From Meandrina meandrites (lineage: Eukaryota; Cnidaria; Anthozoa; Scleractinia; Meandrinidae): a DNA stretch of 64,000 nt. Positions within the stretch are counted from its first letter, which is position 1. Each line of letters begins with the position of its first letter. The DNA is taken from NCBI GenBank assembly GCA_963693305.1, contig OY855908.1:25465493-25529492 (forward strand). The letters run 5' to 3'. The notes under the pieces were generated by a model that saw only the letters and a program-made list of their open reading frames with translations, ran no database searches and was not told the origin of the DNA. A program made the position numbers and the translations under genes. Below, one piece after another: positions 1 to 10,405 of this stretch.

Positions 1-469
1 ATAGAAGGTTCTTAATCATCCCCTGACATATCCCCTCCTATAGCTCTCTAAAAATCAGTGCAGTCGCCAGCAGAAGTTGAGCTCTCACTGCAACAATTTG
101 AGTCAGCCATGCATGTTTGTGACTTGTTGCGGTTCCACACCTGTGATGTATCACATCTCGCGATCATAATCGAAGCATCCATGGCGAAATGTCACAAAAG
201 CGGTAAAATAAGAAGTTTTACGTTAAAATTAACCGGTAAAAAAGCTTCTGAATTCAATTTTTTTGCTTCCTGTATAATTTTGGAAACATTCGGGAACTTT
301 TACTGAAAAATAGTTTTCTAGCCAAGAGTTGACCTTTAACTTTTCAGATGTTTGTAAGATAAGTCAAGCTTAATGGCTTTTTTTAGCCCCCTAACGCAGC
401 TGACTTAAAATGATTTTATCCCGGCGTACTGATAAACATTTCTCGATGTTCACCAATTCTACTGGCAAG
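1..469. other. Unassigned AT-rich sequence
   Basis: I see no convincing coding region, repeat or RNA gene here. The short open frames lack any recognisable domain. It may be the outer flank of the Harbinger relic that follows. Confidence 0.4.
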
Positions 470-1015
470 AAGCATGCCATCGCCTCAGTCTTCATTTGCA
501 AGTGATGTCGAAGTACTTGCTACGGCAAACACAAAACGAAAAAACCTCGCGTTAAGTCTGCTGACAGGACTGAGAAAGAGACGCACGAACTTCTTGAAGC
601 GTGGGCCCCCAAATTCAGTAAGCTGTGGGGAGTTTCACAAAGAAAAAAATAAAAATCTGGAACGATATCTATTCTTCGTATAAAGAAAGGTGTCCAGAAA
701 GCTCGAAAGCCAGAGAATGCTACAGCAGGTGAATAAACGGCAGCAGAATCTAGAGTACGAGTTCAAGCAGTTCTCGCTCGACTGGAGAAGATGGAACTCA
801 GAAAATGAAAGAACTCTTCTCCTATTTCAACATCCTGAGTAAAGAAAGGCGAGAAAGTACGACTCCAGACTGGCATGCAGAGTTCTTTTATTGAAATGTG
901 TGAAAAGAGTATGGAACAGGACAACGCAAGATTTGAACGATCGGCTGAAATGTTCCGCCCAGAGCAGGCAAATGGAACAAACAAACGCCATATAGTTGAC
1001 ATTTTTAAAGATTTA
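470..1015 (+). pseudogene. Myb/SANT-like accessory protein of a PIF/Harbinger element (relic)
   Basis: Translated across several frameshifts, this stretch reads like a Myb_DNA-bind_4 (SANT/trihelix-like) domain. One frame near 565-625 gives RTEKETHELLEAWAPKFSKL, and another near 690-760 gives pieces resembling the third helix (ERCPESSKARECYSRIN). The end (about 870-1010) gives SFIEMCEKSMEQDNARFERS, like the acidic C-terminal helix of Harbinger Myb-like proteins. In PIF/Harbinger transposons this protein partners the transposase for DNA binding and nuclear import. The convergent transposase relic at 1065-1375 supports the call. Frameshifts make it non-functional. Confidence 0.55.
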
Positions 1016-1064
1016 GCATCAAAATAATTGTCTTTATCTAATCGTTTATCTTCTGTTCAGTATT

Positions 1065-1375
1065 GAAACGATACATACAATTGTTGTGCAAAACTCACGT
1101 AGCAATCATAGTCTTTTTTAGGATGCTCGTTTTTTGTCCAACCTTTTTCAACGCAATTCTCCAACGAACTTTCAACATGCCAAATGCTCGTTCCACTACA
1201 GATCGTAGCGCACCGAACTTTAGGTTTTAAACTTTCTCTGCTGCTGAGTCAGGCGTCTTCTGTCCGGGTAGGTTTTCACTAGCCAGTTTGTTAGTGAATA
1301 GGCACTGTCGCCAGCTAAAAGGGGCCTTATTTCTGTTCCATTTATATTGCCTGTTGGACCACTTTAGAAGAATTT
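1065..1375 (-). pseudogene. PIF/Harbinger DDE_Tnp_4 transposase, C-terminal relic
   Basis: Read on the minus strand, 1375 to about 1245 gives IRPLLAGDSAYSLTNWLVK, matching the GDSAYPL motif around the second catalytic Asp of Harbinger transposases. About 1235 to 1070 gives LRSVVERAFGMLKVRWRIAL, holding the conserved ERAFG..K.RWR segment with the catalytic Glu, then a VLHN-like end. An in-frame stop and a frameshift separate the blocks and the N-terminal half is absent, so this is a dead remnant. Its tail-to-tail placement with the Myb-like relic is the normal Harbinger arrangement. Confidence 0.7.
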
Positions 1376-1710
1376 GCGTTCGCTGCAAGTTCATAAATCA
1401 AACACTCTCTCCTAATTGTCTCAACTATTCCATTTAAAAAATGTACAAAAATTTCATCTAATAAAACTGCTCTTGAAAATTTAATACATCTCTTTCACTG
1501 CTTTACATTCTACGCCGTGATTTTCCCTTAAATTAAAGTTTAATTCTGTTCAACTAATTAAAAGCCATTTACAATAAACGCTCCCAACCGACAAACGATA
1601 AAAAGCAAAAAATTTTCAATGCAGCAATTTTTTTGAACTCCTACTTATAAAGAAAAATTATTTGTTCTTTCGCAACACGCACAAAATCCGGCGGCTTCAC
1701 AAAGCAAATC
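1376..1710. other. Unassigned; possible Harbinger remnant
   Basis: No open frame with recognisable homology. By position it would cover the missing N-terminal half of the minus-strand transposase, but I could not read any of its motifs here. Confidence 0.3.
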
Positions 1711-1767
1711 TTGACATGTCGGGAAAATATTGACATGGCGGGAAAAATATTGACATGGCGGGAAAAT
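1711..1767. repeat. Three short direct repeats of TTGACATGGCGGGAAAATA
   Basis: Three near-identical units of about 20-22 bases stand in tandem (starting near 1711, 1730 and 1750), differing by one substitution and one A. The array is framed by related GGCGGCTTCACAAAGCAAA / GCGGCCTCACAAAGCAAA segments. Confidence 0.7.
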
Positions 1768-1834
1768 TCCGCGGCCTCACAAAGCAAAAGCGCATGGAAT
1801 GCACCTTGGAATGCACCTTCTCCCCCTCGCATAT

Positions 1835-1871
1835 TCTCGTGTCGTCATGACAACGTCATGACGACACGAGA
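1835..1871. repeat. Perfect 17-bp hairpin with 3-base loop
   Basis: TCTCGTGTCGTCATGAC (1835-1851) is followed by loop AAC and then the exact reverse complement (1855-1871). It lies just after the direct repeats and may be the end of a small fold-back element. Confidence 0.85.
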
Positions 1872-2091
1872 CAAAAAGGAGAAACCACATTTTTGCCGAA
1901 ATACGATTGTATACGCCATTTCGACCTTTCCTTGATGCTTTGTTGTAAGTTACATGTGACTTTCATATCATATAAAATTACCTATATCCTGCATAATGAA
2001 AATATTTTCATTTAAGTCACTTATCCGACTAATGCTGCTCCAAAATATTTCTTTTAGTATCCTGTATTATAATTTTCAGTGCAGCTAAAAC

Positions 2092-2815
2092 ATTGTTGAA
2101 AAGTATGGAAAGATCGGAAACTTCCAGCAAAAGTTGGAAACAAATGAACCAGAAGAGGATTCATTTTTTTCGAATTAAAAAAAAATCTACCGATTTTCAG
2201 TTTCGTTTATTTTCAAGTATAAAAAAATACAGCATATGTGCAAACGGCTTTATGTAGTTTCGTGTATCTAGTCTCGATGAAACCGATTCGACTTTGGCTC
2301 GCTAAGATAGCTACCTCTCGTCTTCAATTTTGGAGCGCTTTGAAAACGCTCTTGTTACAGTAAATTATTCACACTAGCCGCATTCTCAAGATTATTTAGT
2401 ACCTGGAAATAAACATGCCACGGATAAAATTGCGGCTGAGATATGTATTCATGCATTTTATTTAGCAATGAATGTGGTATGTGGCGTGGCATGTTCAATT
2501 CCAGGCGCTAAACAATCTTGAGATTGCGGCTAGTTTGAATAATTTACTGTTACCCAAGGGTTTCCAAATGGAAGACGCGGAGTAGCTATCTTGGCAAGGA
2601 AAATTCGACGCATTTCATCGAGACTAGATTCACGAAAGTAGACAAAGCCGTTTGCATATACGCTGTATTTTCTCATACTTAAAAATATAAGAAAAAATAT
2701 CGGTAGATTTTTTTTAATTCGAATTTACGCACCATAAACCTCTTCCTCCTCATTTGTTTACAACTTTTGCTAGGAGTTTCCGATCTTTCCATACTTTTCA
2801 GCAACGTTTTAGCTG
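2092..2815. mobile_element. Palindromic (snap-back) MITE, about 0.72 kb
   Basis: The left arm (about 2092-2415) and right arm (about 2490-2815) are imperfect reverse complements, and the outer ends match in CAGCTAAAAC...GAAAAGTATGGAAAGATCGG. The short centre (about 2416-2489) is unique. There is no ORF, so any mobility would depend on an enzyme supplied elsewhere. I could not identify an unambiguous target-site duplication, so the superfamily is unknown. Confidence 0.75.
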
Positions 2816-4367
2816 GCATTAAGCGCTCAAATAATCTATGGGATCTTAGCATTGCTCAAACGTTGTTGTAGCTCCCAATTATACACAAGCATAATATTTT
2901 GAAGCAAAAGTTCAACAGTCAACTGTGCAGCAATTTCTACTCAGCCGATTTCGTTGAAACTTGCTCACACTAAAAATTGGATAATTTGAACTTGTTGACA
3001 TTGATAAGAAAAATCTATCGTCGCGTTTAGAAAATATTCGCGTCTTTTTCATAAATATATTTTTTCAAAAGCGCTAATATCTCGTGATCGTTTGCCTTGT
3101 TTGCCCTTTACTTTAAAGCTTTATTAAAATTTAGAAAAGAGCACCTCTGTTCCCCCAAAATAGCCGCGGGCCATCTTAACCAAAGTACAATCCAAATGTA
3201 AACGAGTCATCGCGAATTTTATCTTACTGAGAAAACTTCTCTAGATTAGTCTTGTGCTTAACTGACAAAAAATCCAGGAGATGAATTTAGCACGATACAG
3301 AAGCTGCACAGCCTACCGTACAAATAGCGTCCGTACAAAATTTATGGTTCACAGAACGACTGATTTATTTTTCGTTCTCAAGTTTTAACACAGAGTCTTT
3401 TGCGGCAGATTTACTCGCGACTTACATGATACTAGTCACGCAACTCCGGCAACATCGACGCGAGAACCCACGCATCCGCTCGTGTCTACCTGTTCTAAAA
3501 ATATAAAAATTGTCTCGTGTCATAGGGTGCGTGGATCTCGCGCTTACGGTCTCCTCCCATTATGGCTCCTGCTTGTAACAAGTAAAAAACGTTGCACTTT
3601 CGTTTTCGTTGCACTTTCGTTTTGAGCATGTGCATGAAAGTTAAAATGGATATTATCGCGTTTGGGCTCAAACCGCCCTCGTACACAGCGTCTTCGTTTC
3701 CCTTGACCAGCGGTCGGAAAATGAGCTACCCTGAAAAGATCCGATTTGAAGTCCAAAAATATCGGACTTAAGATTGAATTTCGCGTGTCTAGCTTTCAAA
3801 AGCATGCCTCAACAAACTTTTTCGTGTTTTTTTTTTCTGCCAATGTCTATTGTTTTAAAAACCAATCAAAATCGATCCTGCAAAGAAACTTTCGAGAGGT
3901 ACGAGATTGGGGCTTAACAACCTCTATATAGAACGCGGAAAAGGAGAGTTCAGGGACTGGACTAGGAGACATGGTACATGGAGAGGGCGAGGAGAAGGTG
4001 AAGAGAGATGGGGAGATGCTTTCAATGCTTTCCGTTAAGTCTGTTATTCGGTGAAAACGACAAATTACGGAATAAACAAATTCGAAGTAAAATTTCTGAA
4101 GCAGAATTTCTGAAACTAACCTTTATTCTAAATAACTTCGGCAGTCTGTGAAGTTTGTATAAACTTGCAAACTTTCCGTGCAGTCCTTTGCCTTCGCGAT
4201 GAGTGACTCCGGCCACAGTTTGCTAGATTTCCTGGTAAAAGTAACTTTAAATCGTTGAATATATTTTCTTACGTTAACTGTTTGCCTTTTCCCTTTTCTT
4301 TCTTAGGACTTTTACAGCTTTAAACGAACTTCTAATAAAAAATCAAACATCGAGTGGCAAACTTCAA
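2816..4367. other. Unassigned intergenic or intronic sequence
   Basis: No recognisable gene. A direct repeat of CGTTGCACTTTCGTTTT occurs around 3590-3625, and a purine-rich patch sits at 3950-4015. The minus-strand open frames at 3495-3756 have no known domain. Confidence 0.35.
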
Positions 4368-4922
4368 AACTTCAAAATCGCTCAAACTTTGGCTGTCAGT
4401 AGTCCATAATGAGTTATTCATCGCCATGCAATTCATTTGTCAAATAACTTTTTCTTTCGGCAGGAAATGACGATCATAAATTTCACGGCCAGACACGGGA
4501 AAATTCGACTGGAAAATTAGCGCTTTTTAAGCAAACCACTTACCTTTACTATAAAACCTGAAGACATCCACTTGTTATCAGCTTATTCTACATCTTTTCC
4601 AGATTTTATTCTATAATTTCTATGACGTTTAAATAAATTCATCTTGGACACTAAGAGAGATCTGAAAGAAATCCCACTCTTTCTCTATGGAAATGACAAG
4701 GTAAATTTAAGAAATTATTTGGCATACTACCTTTATATCAAATAAACTGATATTTTGGAAATAAAGTCAGGAAGAAATGGCCTTTCAATTGATGTCACTT
4801 TTTGCCTGGGGAAATTAAATCGTTCTCTCTAAGAAAGCACTAAAAATCACGAAATCAAGCAAATAAGAGATTGCGTGACAGACGTGACAAAGGTGGAAAT
4901 TGCGATTCTCAAATATTTTGGC
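4368..4922. repeat. Left arm of long inverted repeat (about 555 bp)
   Basis: This arm is a close reverse complement of 8470-9008. The two agree with few mismatches over landmarks such as TAGTCCATAATGAGTTATTC, GACGATCATAAATTTCACGG and CACTAAGAGAGATCTGAAAG. Together they bracket a 3.5-kb interior that itself contains a second, more diverged inverted repeat. Long terminal inverted repeats of this kind are seen in fold-back DNA transposons, but no transposase is recognisable inside. Confidence 0.8.
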
Positions 4923-5911
4923 CCTATAAACTCCATAAAAATAAAAAGATCTTATTGCTATGCATGAATTTGCCATTCATTAACTTTTTGTGAAGAAAAA
5001 AAAAACAGCGTTTGATTTTTATTAAAGCTTTCCCTCTGTTTTGCGTGCAAAGTGTACCCAGTTTATATCATTTCTTTCACTTGGATGTTGTGTTATGTGG
5101 ATGCCTTTGTGAGTAATTTATTAATGCTATCACTAATATTACAAAGTTGCTAATTCTAGTTGCTAGTTCTTAATGTATATTTATCACTACAACTGAACAA
5201 CTTGTCAGCATTGTTATGGTTGCTAATTCTAAACAAGTTTCCCTCTTGATTTTTGGATTTTCCCACGGCCTTGCCACATATCTCACGCGCTGTGTAATTA
5301 CTGCAATGCGGTTATTGTGCTCTTTTCACAGTATAATGAAATTAAAACAGACTGCTCCTGTAATAGATAAGATAAAAGCTAGTCGTTAATTACTTTGCGC
5401 AATTGGCAAAGGATATTTCGAATCACTGTTCCGGCGGGTCGTTTTCTTTTGAAATATTGAACCACAGAAAGTGAACTCATGCTTAGCTGGCTAGACTGGG
5501 TGTTTTCAGAACCCGGAAACTGGACATACTTTTATTCCTGAGTTAGATCAGGTAAGTTGTGTGTAAAGTAAAGAAAATTATTATCTCAGAACACTACCTG
5601 AAAAGGTTCAATCTGTGGAATGATACAGCATATAGTCCGCTTGCGAAGAATTTTTACTGACGTTATTTGTATTTATTTTCAACAAAAATTACAGAATTAC
5701 CTCAACCTTTTACCTGTATTCCACTCTTTTTTGCACCAAAGAAATAACAAAAGGCAAAGCGTGACTCGAATGTATCTTAAGTTGATTCCACTGATTTGGA
5801 TATCGCAGCCAATGCAACAAATTGAATGTTTTGAAGAGTAACAAAAAGTACCCTAAAGCGAACCATTGACATCCACTTCTCATTTTAAATACATATGAGC
5901 ACGAATGGGGG
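4923..5911. other. Interior of the long inverted-repeat element, left spacer
   Basis: AT-rich, with no ORF of recognisable family. It has no obvious counterpart in the right spacer (6967-8469), so the two halves are not a simple palindrome here. Confidence 0.4.
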
Positions 5912-6345
5912 CATCCTCGGAGACCCAGGTAGGTTAGTCGGGGCAAAACGAAGTAAACCGGACAGAAATTTAAGAGCCCCTGGGAAAAGAGTCTCTCCAG
6001 ACCATTTCCAAGCGACTCTGCGAGTGCTGGCTCCTGATTGAGCAAAAAAAGAATCCTTTGTATTATTTTGCCCAATCGGCGAACAGTAACTTCAAAGTCA
6101 CTTTCTTGTGTTCTTGCACGGCAGTCTATTTCAATTTACATTAGAGAACCACAAAAAGTCGGGGAATCATTTCGGATGTCAGAAAGAAATATATTTCAAG
6201 ATCTACCCTGATATTGTCATTTGGACTGATCAGAGGAAATAGTGGCTTGTTTACCTGTATGCGACACATTAGCGGCCGTTCGGCACACTCGTCTTATCTC
6301 GTCTGGCACGTGCAGTAAAACAATGTACGCAGCGCGAACAAATTG
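5912..6345. repeat. Inner inverted repeat, left arm
   Basis: This is a diverged reverse complement of about 6505-6966. Both arms carry the same pseudo-coding segment, so open frames on opposite strands (5710-6075 minus and 6775-7092 plus) start with the same GKIIQRILFLLNQEPA peptide. That symmetry shows these ORFs are repeat shadows, not two genes. Confidence 0.75.
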
Positions 6346-6504
6346 CAGTTGGCCGAAAAATACTAAGATAAAGTCAGAAAAATGTAAAATCAAACGTACA
6401 TTTCAGAAATTGAGAACTTGAAACTTACATCAATCACACATTTAATGTCTTTTTTATATTTTTTATTTTCGGATATTTCGGCCAACTGGAATATTCCCGT
6501 GCTG

Positions 6505-6966
6505 CAAAGAAATACACGCAGTGCGGGCCAGACGAGTATGCCAAACCGCCCTCAATGCACTGCACAGGTAAACAAGGCACAATTTATATTTACAATACAT
6601 CTAGTCGGTCCAAACAAACATTACCGGTGGATGTTCATATATTTTTCTTTCTGACATCCAAAATGACTTCCCACATTTTTCGGCTATCTTATGTTAATTA
6701 AAATAAAATATGGCCAATACAATAGCCGCCTAGTAAGAAAACACGAAAGTGACTCTGAAGTTGCTATTCGCTGATTGGGCAAAATAATACAAAGGATTCT
6801 TTTTTTGCTCAATCAGGAGCCAGCATTCGCAGAGCCGCCTGGAAATGGTCTGGAGAGACTCGTTTCCCAGGGGCTCTTACACCTTTATAGAAAACTTTTG
6901 CCGCTACCATTTCTGCCCGTTTACTTCGTTTTGCCCCCACTAACTGCCCCTGGATCTCCGAGGATG
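6505..6966. repeat. Inner inverted repeat, right arm
   Basis: Mate of 5912-6345, with the symmetry centre near 6430. It is more diverged than the outer arms, which suggests an older palindromic element that was later enclosed, or a serially duplicated fold-back structure. Confidence 0.75.
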
Positions 6967-8469
6967 GAATGGAGGAAGCTGCTTGTTCAACCTTCCGCTT
7001 ATTTCTTCACATCCATTATGATACGTGGACATGGTATACCTAGTACACTGTTTTTAAACAAAGGCTCGCTTGCGGCGTGGCGAAGTAACTAACGTACAGG
7101 CCAGTACAAAAATTAGCCAGGGCTGGCTGGCATATAATTTCAGCAACGTATTTTTAAAATGTGCAGGTAAAACAATTCAGGTTGAGTACTTTTAAGAAAG
7201 ATGAAATGGAAATCCATTCAGTTTTAACTTATCACTTACCGGTAATATATCTCGCAACTACGGGTGAAAACTCGGGAGCCGAGTGACTGCCGTCAAAAGT
7301 ACAATGGTTTGTTAATTTAGGAATGAGTGAGAATTTGCGCTATTCTCTATCGTGAAATGTTAGAATTTAGGTGATGTCAAAATACAATTAAAATCAACAA
7401 AAGCGGTCTTTATCTGAAGAAAAAAGGCCTTCCCCGAGGAAGCATACTCCCGGATCCCCGAAAAGAGGCAAGCCTACAACTCTTGAAAAACCTGGCTATG
7501 TAACGCCCCTGATAGCATTTTGCGTGTCACTCATAACATGAAAAAACTATAAATAAACTAATCTTTGATTATTTTGCGTGCCACTCGGGTAACATGAATA
7601 AATTGATGAGCAAATATTTGATCCACAACTGTTTGGTTCATTTTGAGCGAAAACGATCCTACGTCGGGCAAAAACCACTGAATACTTTTCAGAGGGAATC
7701 ATATTAATCAGTTGGAAACCAAAGATAACACAACACGCAGGGGCATCCCAGAAATTCTTACATAAAACCCAGAAGTTTATTTAAACTACCATTAAGGGGG
7801 CTTTGGCAGATTGGAAGTTGATTTGATTTTTGCAGGTTTGGGATAAATCTGCCTTATCAAAAGATGTCTCATAATTACAATCAGATGGAAAAATCCATCT
7901 TTGCTCTCAAACTTCAGTTGTAGGGTTTTCTCTACCATATGAATCGATATACTTATATAGTCGGTGGCTCCCTTGTTACACCCTTAATGTGCAAGGAAAG
8001 TGGCTCCCAACTAAAAGCCATGAATGGTAGAAAACAACGAAACTACGTACGTTTACCATTACATGCAAATAGCATGGATATCCAAAGATTTTCGTGCTGC
8101 TCCCCAACTTACCAAACGCCTGGAACAGGCTTAAGATGTATAACTACCGGTATATTACAAAGTGTAATGAACCATTTTCTTGTCTCACGCCACCAGTAAC
8201 AGAAGGGACGGCCCCTTTTTTGAGTTTGTTTCGAAATTTGGAAATGATACTTTGTTTGTTACGCTAACACTTCCAGTGGTTATTTATCAGTCCCCCAGTG
8301 GACATGTATACATAAATCTACCACCCCTGTGGAGCATGAATTTGCTTACACTGTACATGGGTACGGTCGGTAGATTGATATAATAAGCAAAAATCGTAGA
8401 TTCTCAAAAGAAAATGATGTTGTTTTATGAACAGCGATGAAATCAGTTTATTTTTATCGAGTTTTAGCT
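6967..8469. other. Interior of the long inverted-repeat element, right spacer
   Basis: No recognisable gene. The two short plus-strand open frames at 7939-8383 carry no known motif and no splice or start context I trust. Confidence 0.4.
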
Positions 8470-9008
8470 AAAATATCCGAAAATCACAATTTCCACTTTT
8501 GTCACGTCTGTCACGCAATCTCTTATTTGCTTGATTTTGTGATTTTTAGTGCTTTCTCAATGAGAACAATTTAATTTCCCCAGACAAAAAGTGGCATCAA
8601 TTGAAAGGCCATTTCTTCCTGACTTCATTTCCAAAATATCAGTTTATTTGATATAAAGGTAGTATGGTAAATAGTTTCTTAAATTTACCTTGTCATTTCC
8701 ATAGAGAAAGAGTGGGATTTCTTTCAGATCTCTCTTAGTGTCATGAATTTATTTAAACGTCATAGAAATTATAGAATAAAATCTGGAAAAGATGTATAAT
8801 AAGCTGATAACAAGTGGATGTCTTCAGGTTTTATAGTAAAGGCAAGTGGTTTGCTTAAAAAGCGCTAATTTTCCAGTCGAATTTTCCCGTGTATGGCCGT
8901 GAAATTTATGATCGTCATTTTCTGCCAAAAGAAAAAGTTATTTGACAAATGAATTGCCTGGCGATGAATAACTCATTATGGACTACTAACAGTCAGAGTT
9001 TGAGCAAT
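8470..9008. repeat. Right arm of long inverted repeat
   Basis: Reverse complement of 4368-4922 with high identity. Similarity fades beyond about 9010 into a weaker match (AATCAAAC...) reaching roughly 9050. Confidence 0.8.
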
Positions 9009-9239
9009 TTTGAGTTTTCATACTTTTGCCGCTATTTTCCGATTTTGTTTGATTCTTGCAGACATTCACTCTTACGTTTCCGTCGGGTCGATTTGTGGAT
9101 TTTGGTGTGGAGTTGATCCTGTGTTTTATTCTTTTTAGCCGTTGTAAATTACCGCTTCATTCGATAAACATGTTGAAAATAAGACACTTGATCGCGAAAT
9201 AATATTTCCATTTCTTTAAAAAAACGTATTCCATTGTTA

Positions 9240-9406
9240 GTTCATAAAAGCAATAGACCGCACTTTGCGAGAACACTCGAAAAGCTTTTAAATCACTCTC
9301 CTGATGGCTTGTGATTTACAAGCTTTACTCGTGTTCTCTCAACATCCCGCGGGGGTTTATCGCACTAGTAAACCCCAAGAAAGTGTGGTCTATTGCCTTA
9401 ATGAAC
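9240..9406. mobile_element. Small snap-back MITE
   Basis: The ends pair as GTTCATAAAAGCAATAGACC against GGTCTATTGCCTTAATGAAC. Internal segments also pair (GAGAACAC...AAGCTTTTAAATCAC with GTGATTTACAAGCTTT...GTGTTCTC), giving a long hairpin. It is non-coding. Confidence 0.65.
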
Positions 9407-9569
9407 AATTTGACAGAAACGTAATATTTTCACGAAAGAAGAATAAAAATGGCGAACGCGTCTGCGCTGAATGATTTGTTGTCTATCACAGTCATATTTG
9501 TACAAAGCGCCTAGCCAGCTAGTCTCCACCCCAGCTCTAGTCTCACCCTAGCACTTGGATGAGAATGAC

Positions 9570-9722
9570 AAATAGAGCGATTTTCATTGAACCATTAAAA
9601 AAAGCTTCTAACAATTAGTCAAAATAGTCAAACTAAACAAGCGAAAACAATGGAATTTCTGTACAATTGTATCTAATTGTTTAGTAACTATTTCACAGTC
9701 GAATGAAAACCGCTCTATTGCT
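9570..9722. mobile_element. Short MITE with AGAGCGRTTTTCATT termini
   Basis: CAAATAGAGCGATTTTCATT at the left end is mirrored by GAATGAAAACCGCTCTATTG at the right end, with an AT-rich non-coding core. Elements with this terminus are, from memory, widespread in anthozoan genomes; that recollection is unchecked. Confidence 0.6.
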
Positions 9723-9862
9723 TTTCAACGACATATTCATCAACTTATATTTACTGATTTATCCTGTTTGGGTACTTAATAGGTGGAATAGTTACTACTA
9801 GTTAATACATATAATCTTCTTATTGTAAGTTGACGGGGCAAGCGTGTGTTTTAAATAGAGTT

Positions 9863-9964
9863 TACCTGCCTACCTACCTACCTACCTACCTACCTACCTA
9901 CCTACCTACCTACCTACCTACCTACCTACCTACCTACCTACCTACCTACCTACCGACCGACCGA
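9863..9964. repeat. (CCTA)n microsatellite
   Basis: About two dozen uninterrupted tetranucleotide units, ending in three CCGA units. The PTYLPTYL-type open reading frame over it is a by-product of a stop-free repeat. Confidence 0.97.
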
Positions 9965-10204
9965 GCTACATTTAACAGATTTGCTTCATTACATTTAAAA
10001 CACAATTTCTGCTATAAAAGGGATAGCACCTCCCACTGAGTAATTTAGTTAGGTACTTTTAAGTATTAAGTAGTATTAAGTATTAAGTACCTAAATAGCT
10101 ATAGCATCATTAGTAATGCTCTAACGATTTTAGCCTCGCATTACTATGGTATTTGCGATGAATTGCAGCTGTATTCCCTTACTGCAGATTTCTTTTTTAT
10201 CTAG

Positions 10205-10405
10205 GTGAAAAACGTTTTATCGTGCACACACAGACTGACTTAATCAAACAACATGATTTTGAACGTTTTGTTTTTCCGACAGATGTTCCGGAGGTTGCAC
10301 CAGAGAACCGTCCATCATCAGTTACGATGGCGGTCTCTGAAGAGCCCCCCGGTGAAAATAACAACCAAGCCAGTGAAGTTCCAAAGCTAAATATCGTTAG
10401 AACAG
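10205..10405 (+). CDS. Host ZU5-UPA gene, internal exon a (linker)
   Basis: A TTTTTTATCTAG acceptor precedes 10205 and ACAG|GTAATT follows 10405. The 201-base exon enters with two codon bases and leaves with one (phase 1 to phase 1). It encodes a hydrophilic stretch of about 66 residues (FIVHTQTDLIKQHDFERFVF, then a Pro/Glu/Asn-rich part) with no domain I recognise. Its phase joins 12656-12979 cleanly when the acceptor at GTTACAG is used. A second possible donor, ATG|GTGAGT at about 10487, would extend the exon but breaks the phase to the next ZU5 exon. Upstream exons are not found. It could belong to a separate transcript. Confidence 0.5.

Noticed and set aside
5710..7092. Two genes sharing GKIIQRILFLLNQEPA
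   Set aside because: They lie on opposite strands in mirror-image arms of an inverted repeat and show no known domain.
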